From Promethearchaeota archaeon (GTDB lineage: Archaea; Asgardarchaeota; Lokiarchaeia; Sigyniarchaeales; SOKP01), in assembly GCA_030606485.1 (NCBI GenBank), contig JAUWGH010000010.1, positions 17,317 through 81,316 on the forward strand: a stretch of 64,000 bases of DNA. Reading direction: 5' to 3'. Under the pieces are notes generated by a model. The model worked only from the letters and a program-made list of their open reading frames with translations, was not told the DNA's origin and made no database searches. Positions 54,152 through 63,424 of the stretch are shown in pieces; the stretch's first letter is position 1; every line of letters starts with the position of its first letter. The position numbers were made by a program, and so were the translations under genes.

Positions 54152-54420
54152 TTTAATAAGACAACTTTTTATCGCCACAAATACAACTTTTTAGTACCAC
54201 AAACAACTTTTTAATACTATTTTTAAGAAACCACTATACTATTATTTAAAACGCATTTTTGATTCTTTTTAAAAAAAGTGGGAATGAATAAATCTGCTGA
54301 AAAAATTTTGACAGCTGTACTAAATTTTCGGATTCTTATGATATTTCATAAGAAAAAGTAAAGCTTTATAAGAGAGATCAAAAGGCTTTTTTTTTAGAAA
54401 TAAAAATTATAATATAAATT

Positions 54421-54481
54421 ATGACAATGGAAAAAAAAAAAATTAAGACGGGAATTTTTATTTACGATTTTCATTGTCATA
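54421..54481. repeat. inverted repeat
   Basis: ATGACAATG and CATTGTCAT enclose about 43 bases with an A run and a short ORF (MTMEKKKIKTGIF) that starts inside the left arm. A hairpin of 9 perfect pairs; meaning unclear. Confidence 0.4.
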
Positions 54482-54674
54482 TTACCATACGTTAGTTTTT
54501 TTTTAAAAATTACGATTACATTAACAAGATGGTATTTTATGTATAAAAACTTTTCCATTTTTTAAAATTAATTTAGGAATTTCTTATAATTAATTATTTC
54601 GATAATTTAAGGCTAAATTAAAAATTATAATATAACCTAAAAAATATAAATAGTCTCTCCTCGAAAATAGAAAA

Positions 54675-54744
54675 AGATGTTAAAAACAATGAGCATAATT
54701 TTTATGGTTTTCAATAATATAATGGCTTCAAGTTTTTAACATCT
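54675..54744 (+). ncRNA. candidate hairpin RNA
   Basis: AGATGTTAAAAAC (54675-54687) and GTTTTTAACATCT (54732-54744) pair perfectly over 13 bases around a 44-base loop. A TATA-like AAAAATATAAATAG lies about 20-30 bases before the left arm, at the archaeal promoter distance. A short non-coding transcript or the remains of a small mobile element. Confidence 0.4.
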
Positions 54745-55105
54745 GTTATAATCATAGTAAATCTAGTATATATTTGAATGTTTTCTAAATTTAATCCTAT
54801 AAATAAAGAGCTTCAAGAGGATCTGATTATTTAGAAGCTATTAAAATATTATAATCATTAAAATATTACCCCTTTTTTATACAAAAGAATATTTTAGGAT
54901 TAATCTTTTTTAAATAGAAATCCCAATGATTTTACAATAGTTAAATGCTTTTATTTAATTGAAAAACGAATAATCGAATGATACATAGCAATTTTTTATA
55001 ATTCTAATTCTATCCTTATAATAATTTCAAATTATTGAGTTGAAAAACAATAATATTTTAAAAAAGCTATGATTTTTATTTTCTTGATATTATTATTTTA
55101 ATATA

Positions 55106-56182
55106 TTAATTTAAAGACATCAAGAACTTCAAAATATTCTTTATCCATCTCTTCCATTGTGGATTTAATATTTTCCATCTTTCTATAGTAATTTTTAGTT
55201 CATTATAAAATGCAGTTCTTTCTTCTTTATTAAACTCTTCTATATCATCCAGAATGATGTTTTTAAATTTTTCAATTTTGATTTTATTGGGATTTTCTAA
55301 GTAGAATGATAATAATACATTTACATAAGATTTAATTCCAATAATCTTATTTTTTTTAATTTCTTTTTTAATTTTCTTTAATTCTTGTAAAATTAATGAT
55401 TCATTTTTCAGTTCATTTAATATCTCGCTGTTAGGTTCTTCTTTCTGAAAATAAAAAATTAATTGTGTTCTATTTTCTTTTAATTTCTTTATTTGTTCAC
55501 GCATTTCTTGGGAATTTAAATCAGGATTGAGCCATGTAGGGAAAAATTTCAAGGGCATTAAAGAAAAATTTTCAAAATAAAATCCTGACGTTGTTATTCG
55601 TGTTGACCAATATCCCAAACCAACCATTACTAACAGTTGTTCGGAATAAGGGAGAGTTAAGCGAGATAAGTGAATCGTAAAATCTTGAGTATCAAACATC
55701 TCATCGAAACGATAGCCAATCTGATAAATCTCTTTATCTAGGTATAGGATACCTTGCAGTTGAGATTTTAAATTCTCATCATTTCTAATCAATTGTTCGT
55801 TAAATATATTTTCTCTCCAAATATTAATATTTGCATATAGAATATTCTTAAGTCTTTCTCGATTAAGATTATATTCATCATAAGGATCTTCGAAATGCTC
55901 CAAGTTTCCTTTTAAAGCGTAAAAATTAAGTATGAATAGCTCTCTAGGTATAGTGTTTTCAATATCTACAAATTGCTTTTTATCAATATCCCAATTTTTA
56001 ATGTTAGTGTGAAGATTCCAAATAGTTTTAAGATTACTTTTATACTTCTCAAACCACCAGCTTATATTATATCCACTTTTATAAGTATCATCAAGACTGA
56101 TTATGTTTAATAAATCCCAAGCAAAATATCCATAATCCTTAATCATTTCACGAAAAAAGTCTTTTAAGATGGCTTCGTCCAT
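55106..56182 (-). CDS. hypothetical protein
   Basis: 358 residues, helical: FFREMIKDYGYFAWDLLNII, NISWWFEKYKSN, LSRLTLPYSEQLLVMVGLGY, then a lysine-rich coiled stretch (LILQELKKIKKEIKKNKIIG) and a Trp-rich end. No recognised domain. It is divergent from the large LRR-ATPase gene, with which it may share a promoter region. Confidence 0.5.
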   Translation of the reverse strand: MDEAILKDFFREMIKDYGYFAWDLLNIISLDDTYKSGYNISWWFEKYKSNLKTIWNLHTNIKNWDIDKKQFVDIENTIPRELFILNFYALKGNLEHFEDPYDEYNLNRERLKNILYANINIWRENIFNEQLIRNDENLKSQLQGILYLDKEIYQIGYRFDEMFDTQDFTIHLSRLTLPYSEQLLVMVGLGYWSTRITTSGFYFENFSLMPLKFFPTWLNPDLNSQEMREQIKKLKENRTQLIFYFQKEEPNSEILNELKNESLILQELKKIKKEIKKNKIIGIKSYVNVLLSFYLENPNKIKIEKFKNIILDDIEEFNKEERTAFYNELKITIERWKILNPQWKRWIKNILKFLMSLN

Positions 56183-56480
56183 ATTAAATAACCTTTAAAA
56201 ATTTTAATCTATTTTATCTTTTCCTTATTCTGGAAGGTCGTTTCCTAAATTTGTAATTGTATAATAAGAGTGATTTTTATTTTTACTTTTTGCATTTTTA
56301 TTATGTAATTGATATTATTTAATATATCCTTAATATAATTTTCATAATAATATTCCATTGGTTTCAATGAGAATATTTTATTATTTGGAATTAAATACTT
56401 TTGATTAATTAATTCTTGTAAATCTCTAGCCCTATTTACTGTATTTCTTTTTATATCTTATTTCTCAGAATATTCTAACT

Positions 56481-56666
56481 ATGAAAAAAGAAAAGGATAA
56501 AAAGTAAAAATCTCATTTCCAAAATAGGCAAACAGATATAATTACAGAGGATCTGCATAAAAAGGGAACTGTTATAAAAGAAATTGAAAAAAATACGGAA
56601 TTATTAAATGAAATCGAATCAACATATAGTATGCAATTAGATAAAATTCTCTCTAAAAAATTATAA
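56481..56666 (+). pseudogene. short gene with in-frame TAA
   Basis: ATG 56481 gives MKKEKDKK, a TAA at 56505-56507, then an open frame KSHFQNRQTDIITEDLHKKG, TVIKEIEKNTELLNEIESTY, ending SKKL. The part after the stop looks like a real acidic helix. The gene may be dead, or begin at a non-standard codon after the TAA. Confidence 0.35.
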
Positions 56667-56890
56667 ATTATACTTTATCAGTCTTGTTTCTATAAAAATG
56701 ATGGTATCACAACATAAAGATATTATTCTTGAATATTAATCATAAAAGAAGAATGAATGATATCATAAAATAAAAATTTAAATGATCATAAATTGATGAA
56801 TAACGTATAATAAGAAATTCCAGAGAATGGACAAATTTTGTTGAATATACTGATAGAAAAAAATATTATTTATTATTTGGTGATAGATAT

Positions 56891-59800
56891 ATGAGTAATG
56901 ATATTAAAAATAGCAAAGCCTATGAAATTGAAAAGCAAGTAATCATTGATATTGAAGAGGAAATCGGATATAAATTTAATATTCTTGATAAAGAGGAATT
57001 TTTTTATGCATTTCGTCCAATTTTTTATTCATTACTCGATTTAAAAAATGGATGGCCCCCTAATAATGATAAATTGGAAGAGTATCAGGACATAGAAGGT
57101 AAAAGTTTATTAGCAATTGTTATAGAAGCTGATCACATTACTGGACTATCCATTCAAGATGATCCAATAACCCCTATTAAAATCTCACAACTACCTAAAT
57201 CATTTAAGAATTTAAAATTTCTTAAAATTTTGGTTATAGGAAATCGTCATATTATAAATATACATCAATTTTTAGAGCATCTATCGAATTTAGAATTTCT
57301 TTCATTAGCACATACCAGATTGGTGTATGAATCTGGAATTTTTAACAATTTAGAAAACCTTAAAGGTCTAGATCTTGGATATTATTCCAGAAACATTGAT
57401 TTGATTAAGGAAGTTTGTAAAATTACTTCTTTACAAATGTTAGACCTTTCAAGAACAAACTTAAAGGTTATACCAGATTGTTTTCATAATTTATCTAATT
57501 TAAAAATTCTAGATTTGTCAGATAAAAATGATCTTCAATCCTTTCCTAGAAATCTAAAGGAGCTAAATAATTTAGAAATATTAACCTTATATCGAGCAGG
57601 TATTAGTAAAATCCCCGAAGATATTCAATTACCACAAAATCTTAAAGAAATTAACTTTAAACGTAATCCTTTTACAGAATTACCTAACAACTTTGAAGAT
57701 CTGCCAAAATTAGAAAAAATTCAAGTAGATGGTGATGTGATTGCAAACTATATTAGAAAAACCAAAACAGAATTGTATAATGAATTTCAAAAAGATGTTA
57801 AAGATATTAATTTTCACATTCTTTATTCTTTAACTCGAAAGAAGAAAACATTTCTTGATTTATTACTTGAAAATGGGATTAATTATGAAGAAGCTTTACA
57901 TATCTATAAAGACTTACTTCCTCCTATTAAAAAAGGAATTGATCCTTATTTCATAGATTCAGAAGAGGAAAGAGATAGAAAAAAAGCATTTAAAATCCTC
58001 TTAAATAATGATTTAAGATATATTAAATCTTTGCATAATGATTTAAAATGGATTTGTGAAAATCAAATAACTATAAAGAAAGTAGTATTAGAAGAAGATG
58101 ATAAAAAGAGAATAGTTAAGCTAGGCAGATTAAATATTTTTGTTGGAAAGAATAATTCTGGAAAAACTTATACTTTAAAGCAATTGTATGATAAAATTAG
58201 GAAAATAACTCCTGAGGAAGATATGCTTTCTGAAGATGAACCAAGAGATTTTTCTGGTATTGAAGTTGAAAAAAAAGGCGAATATGAACTATTTAAAGAA
58301 GGGGTTGATTGTTTTTACATTCCAAAAAGCAGAATATATAATGATATAGTGACACAAGGTGAGAGAAAGGGTTTTGAAAAATCGTTGAGTGATTTATTAG
58401 ATAATTTTAAGAAATTACAGTCAGAAGCGGATATTTGGTCATTTGATAAAATAATTGAAGTAATTAACTTTTTTAATTCTACTGATGAGGAGATCTCTGA
58501 ATTAGAGTCATCATCAAAAAAATTATTTAATGAGTTCCGTTTAATTTTAAAAAAATGGTTGGATGCACTTCATCTATATTTTCCAGATATCGACCTTAGA
58601 CTTCCAAAGCGTTCTGATTTTAACACAGTATATGAATTTGATTGTAAAGATGCATATATCCCTTCTTTAAGTTATAATTTTAATGAGCTAGGAAGTGGTA
58701 TGCAGGAATTATCTGTATTAATGTTTTTCATAGAACTTTTAAAATACTTGCCACAAATTAGAGCAGGTAAAATAATGGATACGAAAGAATATCATCGTAT
58801 GCTTTTTATTGATGAACCAGATTTAAGTTTACACCCAGAGCTTCAAGAAAAGTTTTTTAATTATCTTATTAATGCATCTCAAAGAATTCAAATTATCTTA
58901 ACAACTCAATCTCCATTTATACCTAAACCAGTTGAGAATCATATTTCTATTAAACTTTTTAGAAAAGACACCACAGGATTTCATTTTGATGAAATAACAA
59001 ATAATAATTTTGTACTTATTCAGGAAGAACTTTTTAGATACCAACCATTAGAAATTGCTTTATATCTCTCAAAAAATAATTATGAATATTTTAAAAAACT
59101 GGATTATAAATCTGAAGAAGTCTCCATGGGATTGTTTACTGAAAAGAGATACTGTAAAGATAAGAACTATTTAGGTCTTTTAAGACTGGGAACCGTAAAT
59201 TGGAATATGGAAGATAGGATATTGCAGAATGCCTACTTTTTAAGTTTTAATCCAAAAACTGTTGATTTAAACGATAGTTTCGATGTAGAACAAAACAATA
59301 AGAAAAGTTTAAGAGTTTTTATTGTTCAGCTTAATAAAATTCCTGATGAAGAAAGAAAGAAACTAATAGATAAATGTAATAAAAACTTAAAAAGTCAAAA
59401 TTCTATTTTAAGATTATTTACTTTATGTACAACAGTATGGGATAAAGAAAAATTAAAAAATTTTATACTTCATTATAATCTGGGACAACAGAATTCTATA
59501 AGTGAAAAAATAAGACAATATCTAAAAGAGATTGAAGAAGATATCATAGAAAATAAAAGTTTAATCCTTTTTTCAGAGAACACTTTACCCTACGCAATTT
59601 TACCATTTTTACTAGACTATTCAAAGAAGAATAAAGTAGTTATTATTGGAGGGATGGAACATTGCACTCTGGGTAATTTTAACAAAATCATAGACAACCT
59701 TAAAAATGAGTTACGAGAAAGATATAAAGATCCAATAAATTACATGGAACTAGAAGTTGACAATCTTATTGACAATGATACTTATCTTAATCAGGCAGTA

Positions 59801-60280
59801 ATAATTAATGCTGATAAATCTTTTACATTTCAGATAAAAAATCTCCCTGTTTATTTTAATTCAATTAAGAGAAGGGAGGGAATTCCAATAATATTAAAAC
59901 CATTATTTAAAAAGATCCAAACTGTTATTGGAAATATTGCAGTATTAATTTGTAAAGATCTTCTTGTAAATTCTGCTGTGATTGACACTTGGATGGATAT
60001 ACACGATATAAAAATACTAGCAACTCCATCTTTCACTAACTTAGTTAATCCTTTTAGAAACAAATTAGGAGAGATTATATCAAATAAAAAGCAAAAAGAT
60101 AAAGTCTTTATTTTTGCAAATATTTCCGAATATGGCGGATCAGGTGCATATAGTTATGTTAATCGGAGAGATTTTGAACCAAATAGAAAGAGTTTATTTC
60201 CATTTTGTTACGAAATTAAAGAAGAAGAATTCCGACATAGTATCGAAAATTGGAGAAAAAAGGATTTTACTTTTCATTAA
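56891..60280 (+). CDS. LRR - ABC ATPase - nitrilase fusion protein
   Basis: 1129 residues. Residues about 70-280 are leucine-rich repeats (LEFLSLAHTRL, LQMLDLSRTNLKVIPDCF, LKILDLSDKN). Then an SMC/OLD-type ABC ATPase: LNIFVGKNNSGKT (Walker A, G419-T426), ELGSGMQE signature (599-606), RMLFIDEPDLSLHPEL (D641/E642), and TTQSPF. From about 880 a nitrilase fold: LFSENTLPY (E896), VVIIGGMEHC, K983 in QIKNLPVYF, and AVLICKDLL (C1021), the Glu-Lys-Cys triad in right order and spacing. ABC ATPases and nitrilases are both known parts of prokaryotic defence proteins (the RT-nitrilase DRT type 1). Frame is open upstream of ATG to 56802 (EWTNFVEYTDRKKYY). Confidence 0.85.
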   Translation: MSNDIKNSKAYEIEKQVIIDIEEEIGYKFNILDKEEFFYAFRPIFYSLLDLKNGWPPNNDKLEEYQDIEGKSLLAIVIEADHITGLSIQDDPITPIKISQLPKSFKNLKFLKILVIGNRHIINIHQFLEHLSNLEFLSLAHTRLVYESGIFNNLENLKGLDLGYYSRNIDLIKEVCKITSLQMLDLSRTNLKVIPDCFHNLSNLKILDLSDKNDLQSFPRNLKELNNLEILTLYRAGISKIPEDIQLPQNLKEINFKRNPFTELPNNFEDLPKLEKIQVDGDVIANYIRKTKTELYNEFQKDVKDINFHILYSLTRKKKTFLDLLLENGINYEEALHIYKDLLPPIKKGIDPYFIDSEEERDRKKAFKILLNNDLRYIKSLHNDLKWICENQITIKKVVLEEDDKKRIVKLGRLNIFVGKNNSGKTYTLKQLYDKIRKITPEEDMLSEDEPRDFSGIEVEKKGEYELFKEGVDCFYIPKSRIYNDIVTQGERKGFEKSLSDLLDNFKKLQSEADIWSFDKIIEVINFFNSTDEEISELESSSKKLFNEFRLILKKWLDALHLYFPDIDLRLPKRSDFNTVYEFDCKDAYIPSLSYNFNELGSGMQELSVLMFFIELLKYLPQIRAGKIMDTKEYHRMLFIDEPDLSLHPELQEKFFNYLINASQRIQIILTTQSPFIPKPVENHISIKLFRKDTTGFHFDEITNNNFVLIQEELFRYQPLEIALYLSKNNYEYFKKLDYKSEEVSMGLFTEKRYCKDKNYLGLLRLGTVNWNMEDRILQNAYFLSFNPKTVDLNDSFDVEQNNKKSLRVFIVQLNKIPDEERKKLIDKCNKNLKSQNSILRLFTLCTTVWDKEKLKNFILHYNLGQQNSISEKIRQYLKEIEEDIIENKSLILFSENTLPYAILPFLLDYSKKNKVVIIGGMEHCTLGNFNKIIDNLKNELRERYKDPINYMELEVDNLIDNDTYLNQAVIINADKSFTFQIKNLPVYFNSIKRREGIPIILKPLFKKIQTVIGNIAVLICKDLLVNSAVIDTWMDIHDIKILATPSFTNLVNPFRNKLGEIISNKKQKDKVFIFANISEYGGSGAYSYVNRRDFEPNRKSLFPFCYEIKEEEFRHSIENWRKKDFTFH

Positions 60281-60498
60281 TTTTAAACCAGTAATTTTAC
60301 CATAGTTATGGATTTATTGCACAAAACAAATTCAATTAGAAATTATAAGAATCTACTTATTAAGTATAAATTGGTCTTCATAAAGGAAGAGATAATCTCA
60401 TTGAACCTATAGATGAAACTCAATTGTATTAAAACAATTTTCTTATTCTAACATTTGAAATGTGATAACATTTAAAAAAAATCTTAGAATATTTAATT

Positions 60499-60651
60499 TC
60501 AATATTCTTTTTGCTTTAAAAATTCATCAATCGCCCGTTTAGTGACTTCGGTCCTATTTTCAAGGCCCATCCCTCTACCTTTCTCCTCAATGAACTTATC
60601 GATTCGCTCCACCATCTCTTTCGGCAATTTAATGATTTTTTTTTGGCTCAT
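60499..60651 (-). CDS. ribbon-helix-helix regulator
   Basis: 50 residues. MSQKKIIKLPKEMVERIDKF then IEEKGRGMGLENRTEVTKRA and IDEFLKQKEY is a typical CopG/ParD-type strand-helix-helix: KIIKLP strand, E-R-I-D-K-F-I helix, RTEVTKRAIDEFL second helix. Codons such as CCG, CGG, GCG and GGC are richer in GC than the neighbours. Lies behind the LRR-ATPase-nitrilase gene in opposite orientation; an antitoxin or a repressor of that gene are options. Confidence 0.75.
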   Translation of the reverse strand: MSQKKIIKLPKEMVERIDKFIEEKGRGMGLENRTEVTKRAIDEFLKQKEY

Positions 60652-60809
60652 TGTAAATATTAATTTTTAAAAATAGTTATATTTAGGTCAATTTTGGTTT
60701 ATATAAAGATTTATATATAGGTAAAGAGAATATAGCTAATAGATAACTAATGATTACCCGAACCTTTCTTTGTTTAAATCTATCTTTATAATATGCAAAT
60801 TGTAAAAAT

Positions 60810-61088
60810 ATGGAAATTAAAAAATTAAGTGAAATCTTAAAAAATAATAAAGTCTCTGAAATAAGATGGGAATTAAGATATTTTCAAAATGGTCAAATAA
60901 TTATTAAAGAATATATAATTAAAATAAAGGAAATAAGATTTTGGGATGTTAGTTTCAATAAATATCTTTTTTTGCATTATATTGACTCTGAAAACGGATT
61001 TTGTAAAATTATTTTAATTATAGATTTCATTAACGAAATCCTAACAAATGATGTTTCTAATGATAAGTGCAATTATATTCATAGTTAA
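60810..61088 (+). CDS. hypothetical protein
   Basis: 92 residues: MEIKKLSEILKNNKVSEIRW, LRYFQNGQIIIKEYIIKIKE, DVSFNKYLFLHYIDSENGFC. Beta-rich, no family recognised. Divergent from the RHH gene. Confidence 0.45.
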   Translation: MEIKKLSEILKNNKVSEIRWELRYFQNGQIIIKEYIIKIKEIRFWDVSFNKYLFLHYIDSENGFCKIILIIDFINEILTNDVSNDKCNYIHS

Positions 61089-61518
61089 ATTGGAATAAAA
61101 TCATATGAAGGTGTTAAATATCATTACTAATGAATTTTTATATTCATATTTCAAAAAAAAATTATAAAATAAGATCCCTTTTGGTAGGTGATACTTATAA
61201 TAATGTGACTATACTAATATAATACCTCGTAAAGGATTAAACGAAATATTTACTAAATAATATAATTAATATAAAAATCTTTTTCAAGATATTTCCTTTC
61301 TTTAAAATAATTTGTCATCGGAAATTAAGGGGCTTTACTTTAACTTGATTTAAAGATTCTTATTTTAGAAGATCAAGATATAAATAATAATCCGATTATC
61401 TCATCATCACTGAAAATATTTAATCATAAAATACCCAAAATATCTTAGTAAATTAAAGATTTTTTAAAGTTAGATACAAATTTTATTGTAAACCTTTTTA
61501 TCTTAATTTTTTAATCTT
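61089..61518. other. gene-free stretch
   Basis: AT-rich convergent region with stops in all frames and no clear repeat. Confidence 0.35.
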
Positions 61519-62118
61519 TTATTTATTTTTTTTTAATATATTCCACTTAAAATTTAAATTAATATTTTTTTTCAAGAAATCCAATTTTTCATTAATACGA
61601 TTTATGAAAAATTCATAATCTTTAAGAGAAAATATATTAGTATCAACCCCATTTAATAAAAATTGAAAAAATTCGTTAATTGATTGATCGTCTTTAATTT
61701 CAAATATCACATCATTTAAAGCTTTTGAGATTATATCTTTTTTATTCCCCTTTTGGGCATTTAATTCTGATTTTATTTCTCTTTCTGTTTCACTTCTTAT
61801 TCTTGCAAATAATTCAATCATTTCTAGTAATTTATTGTGATTTTCCTGGATTCTATTATAATAATCTTCTGATAATATATTATATAATCTTAATTTGCTT
61901 TCTTCAGATAAGTATATAAAAATATTAATAAAAGAATTTAGACACTGGTAAGTTTTGTAAATAAAATAAACGGAATTATTACTAATTCCATCATTATTTT
62001 TATCTAAATCTATAGAAGGAATTTTTTTGATTTTATTAAATTCCGAATTATAATCATTAAATCTAAGATCCTCCTCAAATTTATTAATAAATTTAATTAT
62101 TGATTTTATAATTTCAAT
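61519..62118 (-). CDS. helical hypothetical protein, start uncertain (AUU?)
   Basis: The frame is coherent from just behind the TAA of the membrane gene (62131) to 61519, but the first ATG is at 61821, halfway down. Reading from ATT 62116-62118 gives MEIIKSIIKFINKFEEDLRF, then NSVYFIYKTYQCLNSFINIF and the helical rest to NILKKNK, about 199 residues. It continues the frame of the upstream gene, so a nonsense change in one 485-codon gene is the alternative. Confidence 0.45.
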   Translation of the reverse strand: MEIIKSIIKFINKFEEDLRFNDYNSEFNKIKKIPSIDLDKNNDGISNNSVYFIYKTYQCLNSFINIFIYLSEESKLRLYNILSEDYYNRIQENHNKLLEMIELFARIRSETEREIKSELNAQKGNKKDIISKALNDVIFEIKDDQSINEFFQFLLNGVDTNIFSLKDYEFFINRINEKLDFLKKNINLNFKWNILKKNK

Positions 62119-62130
62119 ATTTTCTCTATA

Positions 62131-62973
62131 TTAACTCTCAGTTTTAACCATAAATATAAAATGTTCATTGAATATTGCTTTAAAACTATATATTGCATCT
62201 TTCCAACGATTATATTCAATTTTACTTATAAAATCCGTAATAATTTCATCTTCATCTTTATGAATGTCCGAATAATGATATTGTGTGAATAATTCCATAA
62301 AATAAATCAATTTAACTTTAACTTCTAATTTTTTCCAATCAAACAATATAGAAGTATTTAAAATTATAATAGGGATTAAAAAAAATAAATTAAGTAGAAG
62401 CAAGATGAAGTTGTTATTTATAATATTATCATAAATAGCACAATTAATTAAAATTAAAATCAGGAGAGTAGATAGTAAAAATTTATTCTCTTTCTTAATG
62501 AATTGTTTTAATAAAAATTTAATCCCTAAAAACAGGAAATTAATTATTAAAAAAAAAAATAACGTTTCAACCCCCCAAAAGATAAAATAAAGGAAAAGTA
62601 AAGAAAGTAAAAACAAAAATTTTGATAAAAATTGATCTCTTTCTTTTAATATAAAGATATGGTTAAAATTCTCTTTAAATTGAGCGTCTTTATAATCTGG
62701 ATATTCTTCTTTATTAAGAAAATTCATCCAATATTTAAATAGGAAACTCTCAATATTTATATAGAATAGAAAAGTAGCGTTTAGAAATGCAATAATAATT
62801 AAAATAAAATATTTTGAAAAAATATCATCTAAATTGGAAGGGACTTCTAAAGAAATTAATCCAATCTTAGTAAAAATAAAAAACAATAATGAAAATGAGA
62901 AAAAAAGATAAATAGCTTTAAGGGTGGTTTTGGATTGAAGATTTTTAAATTGATCTAAAATGATTGTAGACAT
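62131..62973 (-). CDS. multi-pass membrane protein
   Basis: 280 residues. Soluble start (STIILDQFKNLQSKTTLKAI), then hydrophobic pairs at about 20-38, 47-70, 118-155 and 165-210, and a soluble C-terminal part (FTQYHYSDIHKDEDEIITDF). No family seen. Its TAA (62131-62133) is followed in frame by the next ORF. Confidence 0.6.
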   Translation of the reverse strand: MSTIILDQFKNLQSKTTLKAIYLFFSFSLLFFIFTKIGLISLEVPSNLDDIFSKYFILIIIAFLNATFLFYINIESFLFKYWMNFLNKEEYPDYKDAQFKENFNHIFILKERDQFLSKFLFLLSLLFLYFIFWGVETLFFFLIINFLFLGIKFLLKQFIKKENKFLLSTLLILILINCAIYDNIINNNFILLLLNLFFLIPIIILNTSILFDWKKLEVKVKLIYFMELFTQYHYSDIHKDEDEIITDFISKIEYNRWKDAIYSFKAIFNEHFIFMVKTES

Positions 62974-63231
62974 TTTTTTATTCTGATATTATTAAAAATT
63001 AATAGTATTTGGAATATTTAAGGTGAATGGAGTTTAAATTTATTAAATCATCAAATTTAAGATTTTTATCCTTACAATATCAACTTTCAATTGGATAATC
63101 TTGTGTTAAATTATAAGATTCTTTGATATACAGATTTTATATATTCTCCAAAAATTTCATTCTTCAACTAAAAGATAAATTATAATTCCAATAAAACATT
63201 ATTATTTACTACTAAAACAAAAAGAAAGAAA

Positions 63232-63396
63232 ATGAAATTTAAGAAGAACAACTTAAGTTTAAAATGGAATAACAAAAAATTAAGTTGGAAAATAAATACC
63301 CCGAAAGAATTAGAGAAAAATAAGGTATTTTTTCAATGTCCAAATTGTGTAAAAGGAATTGTAAGTAACTTTGAAAAATTAATAGGAATTTTGTAA
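63232..63396 (+). CDS. 54-residue protein with a CPNC knuckle
   Basis: MKFKKNNLSLKWNNKKLSWK, then VFFQCPNCVKGIVSNFEKL. A lysine-rich start and one C-x2-C. Without a second Cys pair it would need a partner for zinc. Could be the front piece of a broken zinc-ribbon gene. Confidence 0.35.
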   Translation: MKFKKNNLSLKWNNKKLSWKINTPKELEKNKVFFQCPNCVKGIVSNFEKLIGIL

Positions 63397-63424
63397 AATT
63401 AATTGGAATATCTGATCTTCTATT

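Larger units (their letters stand above)
54180..55105. other. long region without genes
   Basis: About 900 bases with stops in all frames. It contains two inverted repeats listed separately (54421 and 54675). The rest is AT-rich without clear signals. Confidence 0.45.
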
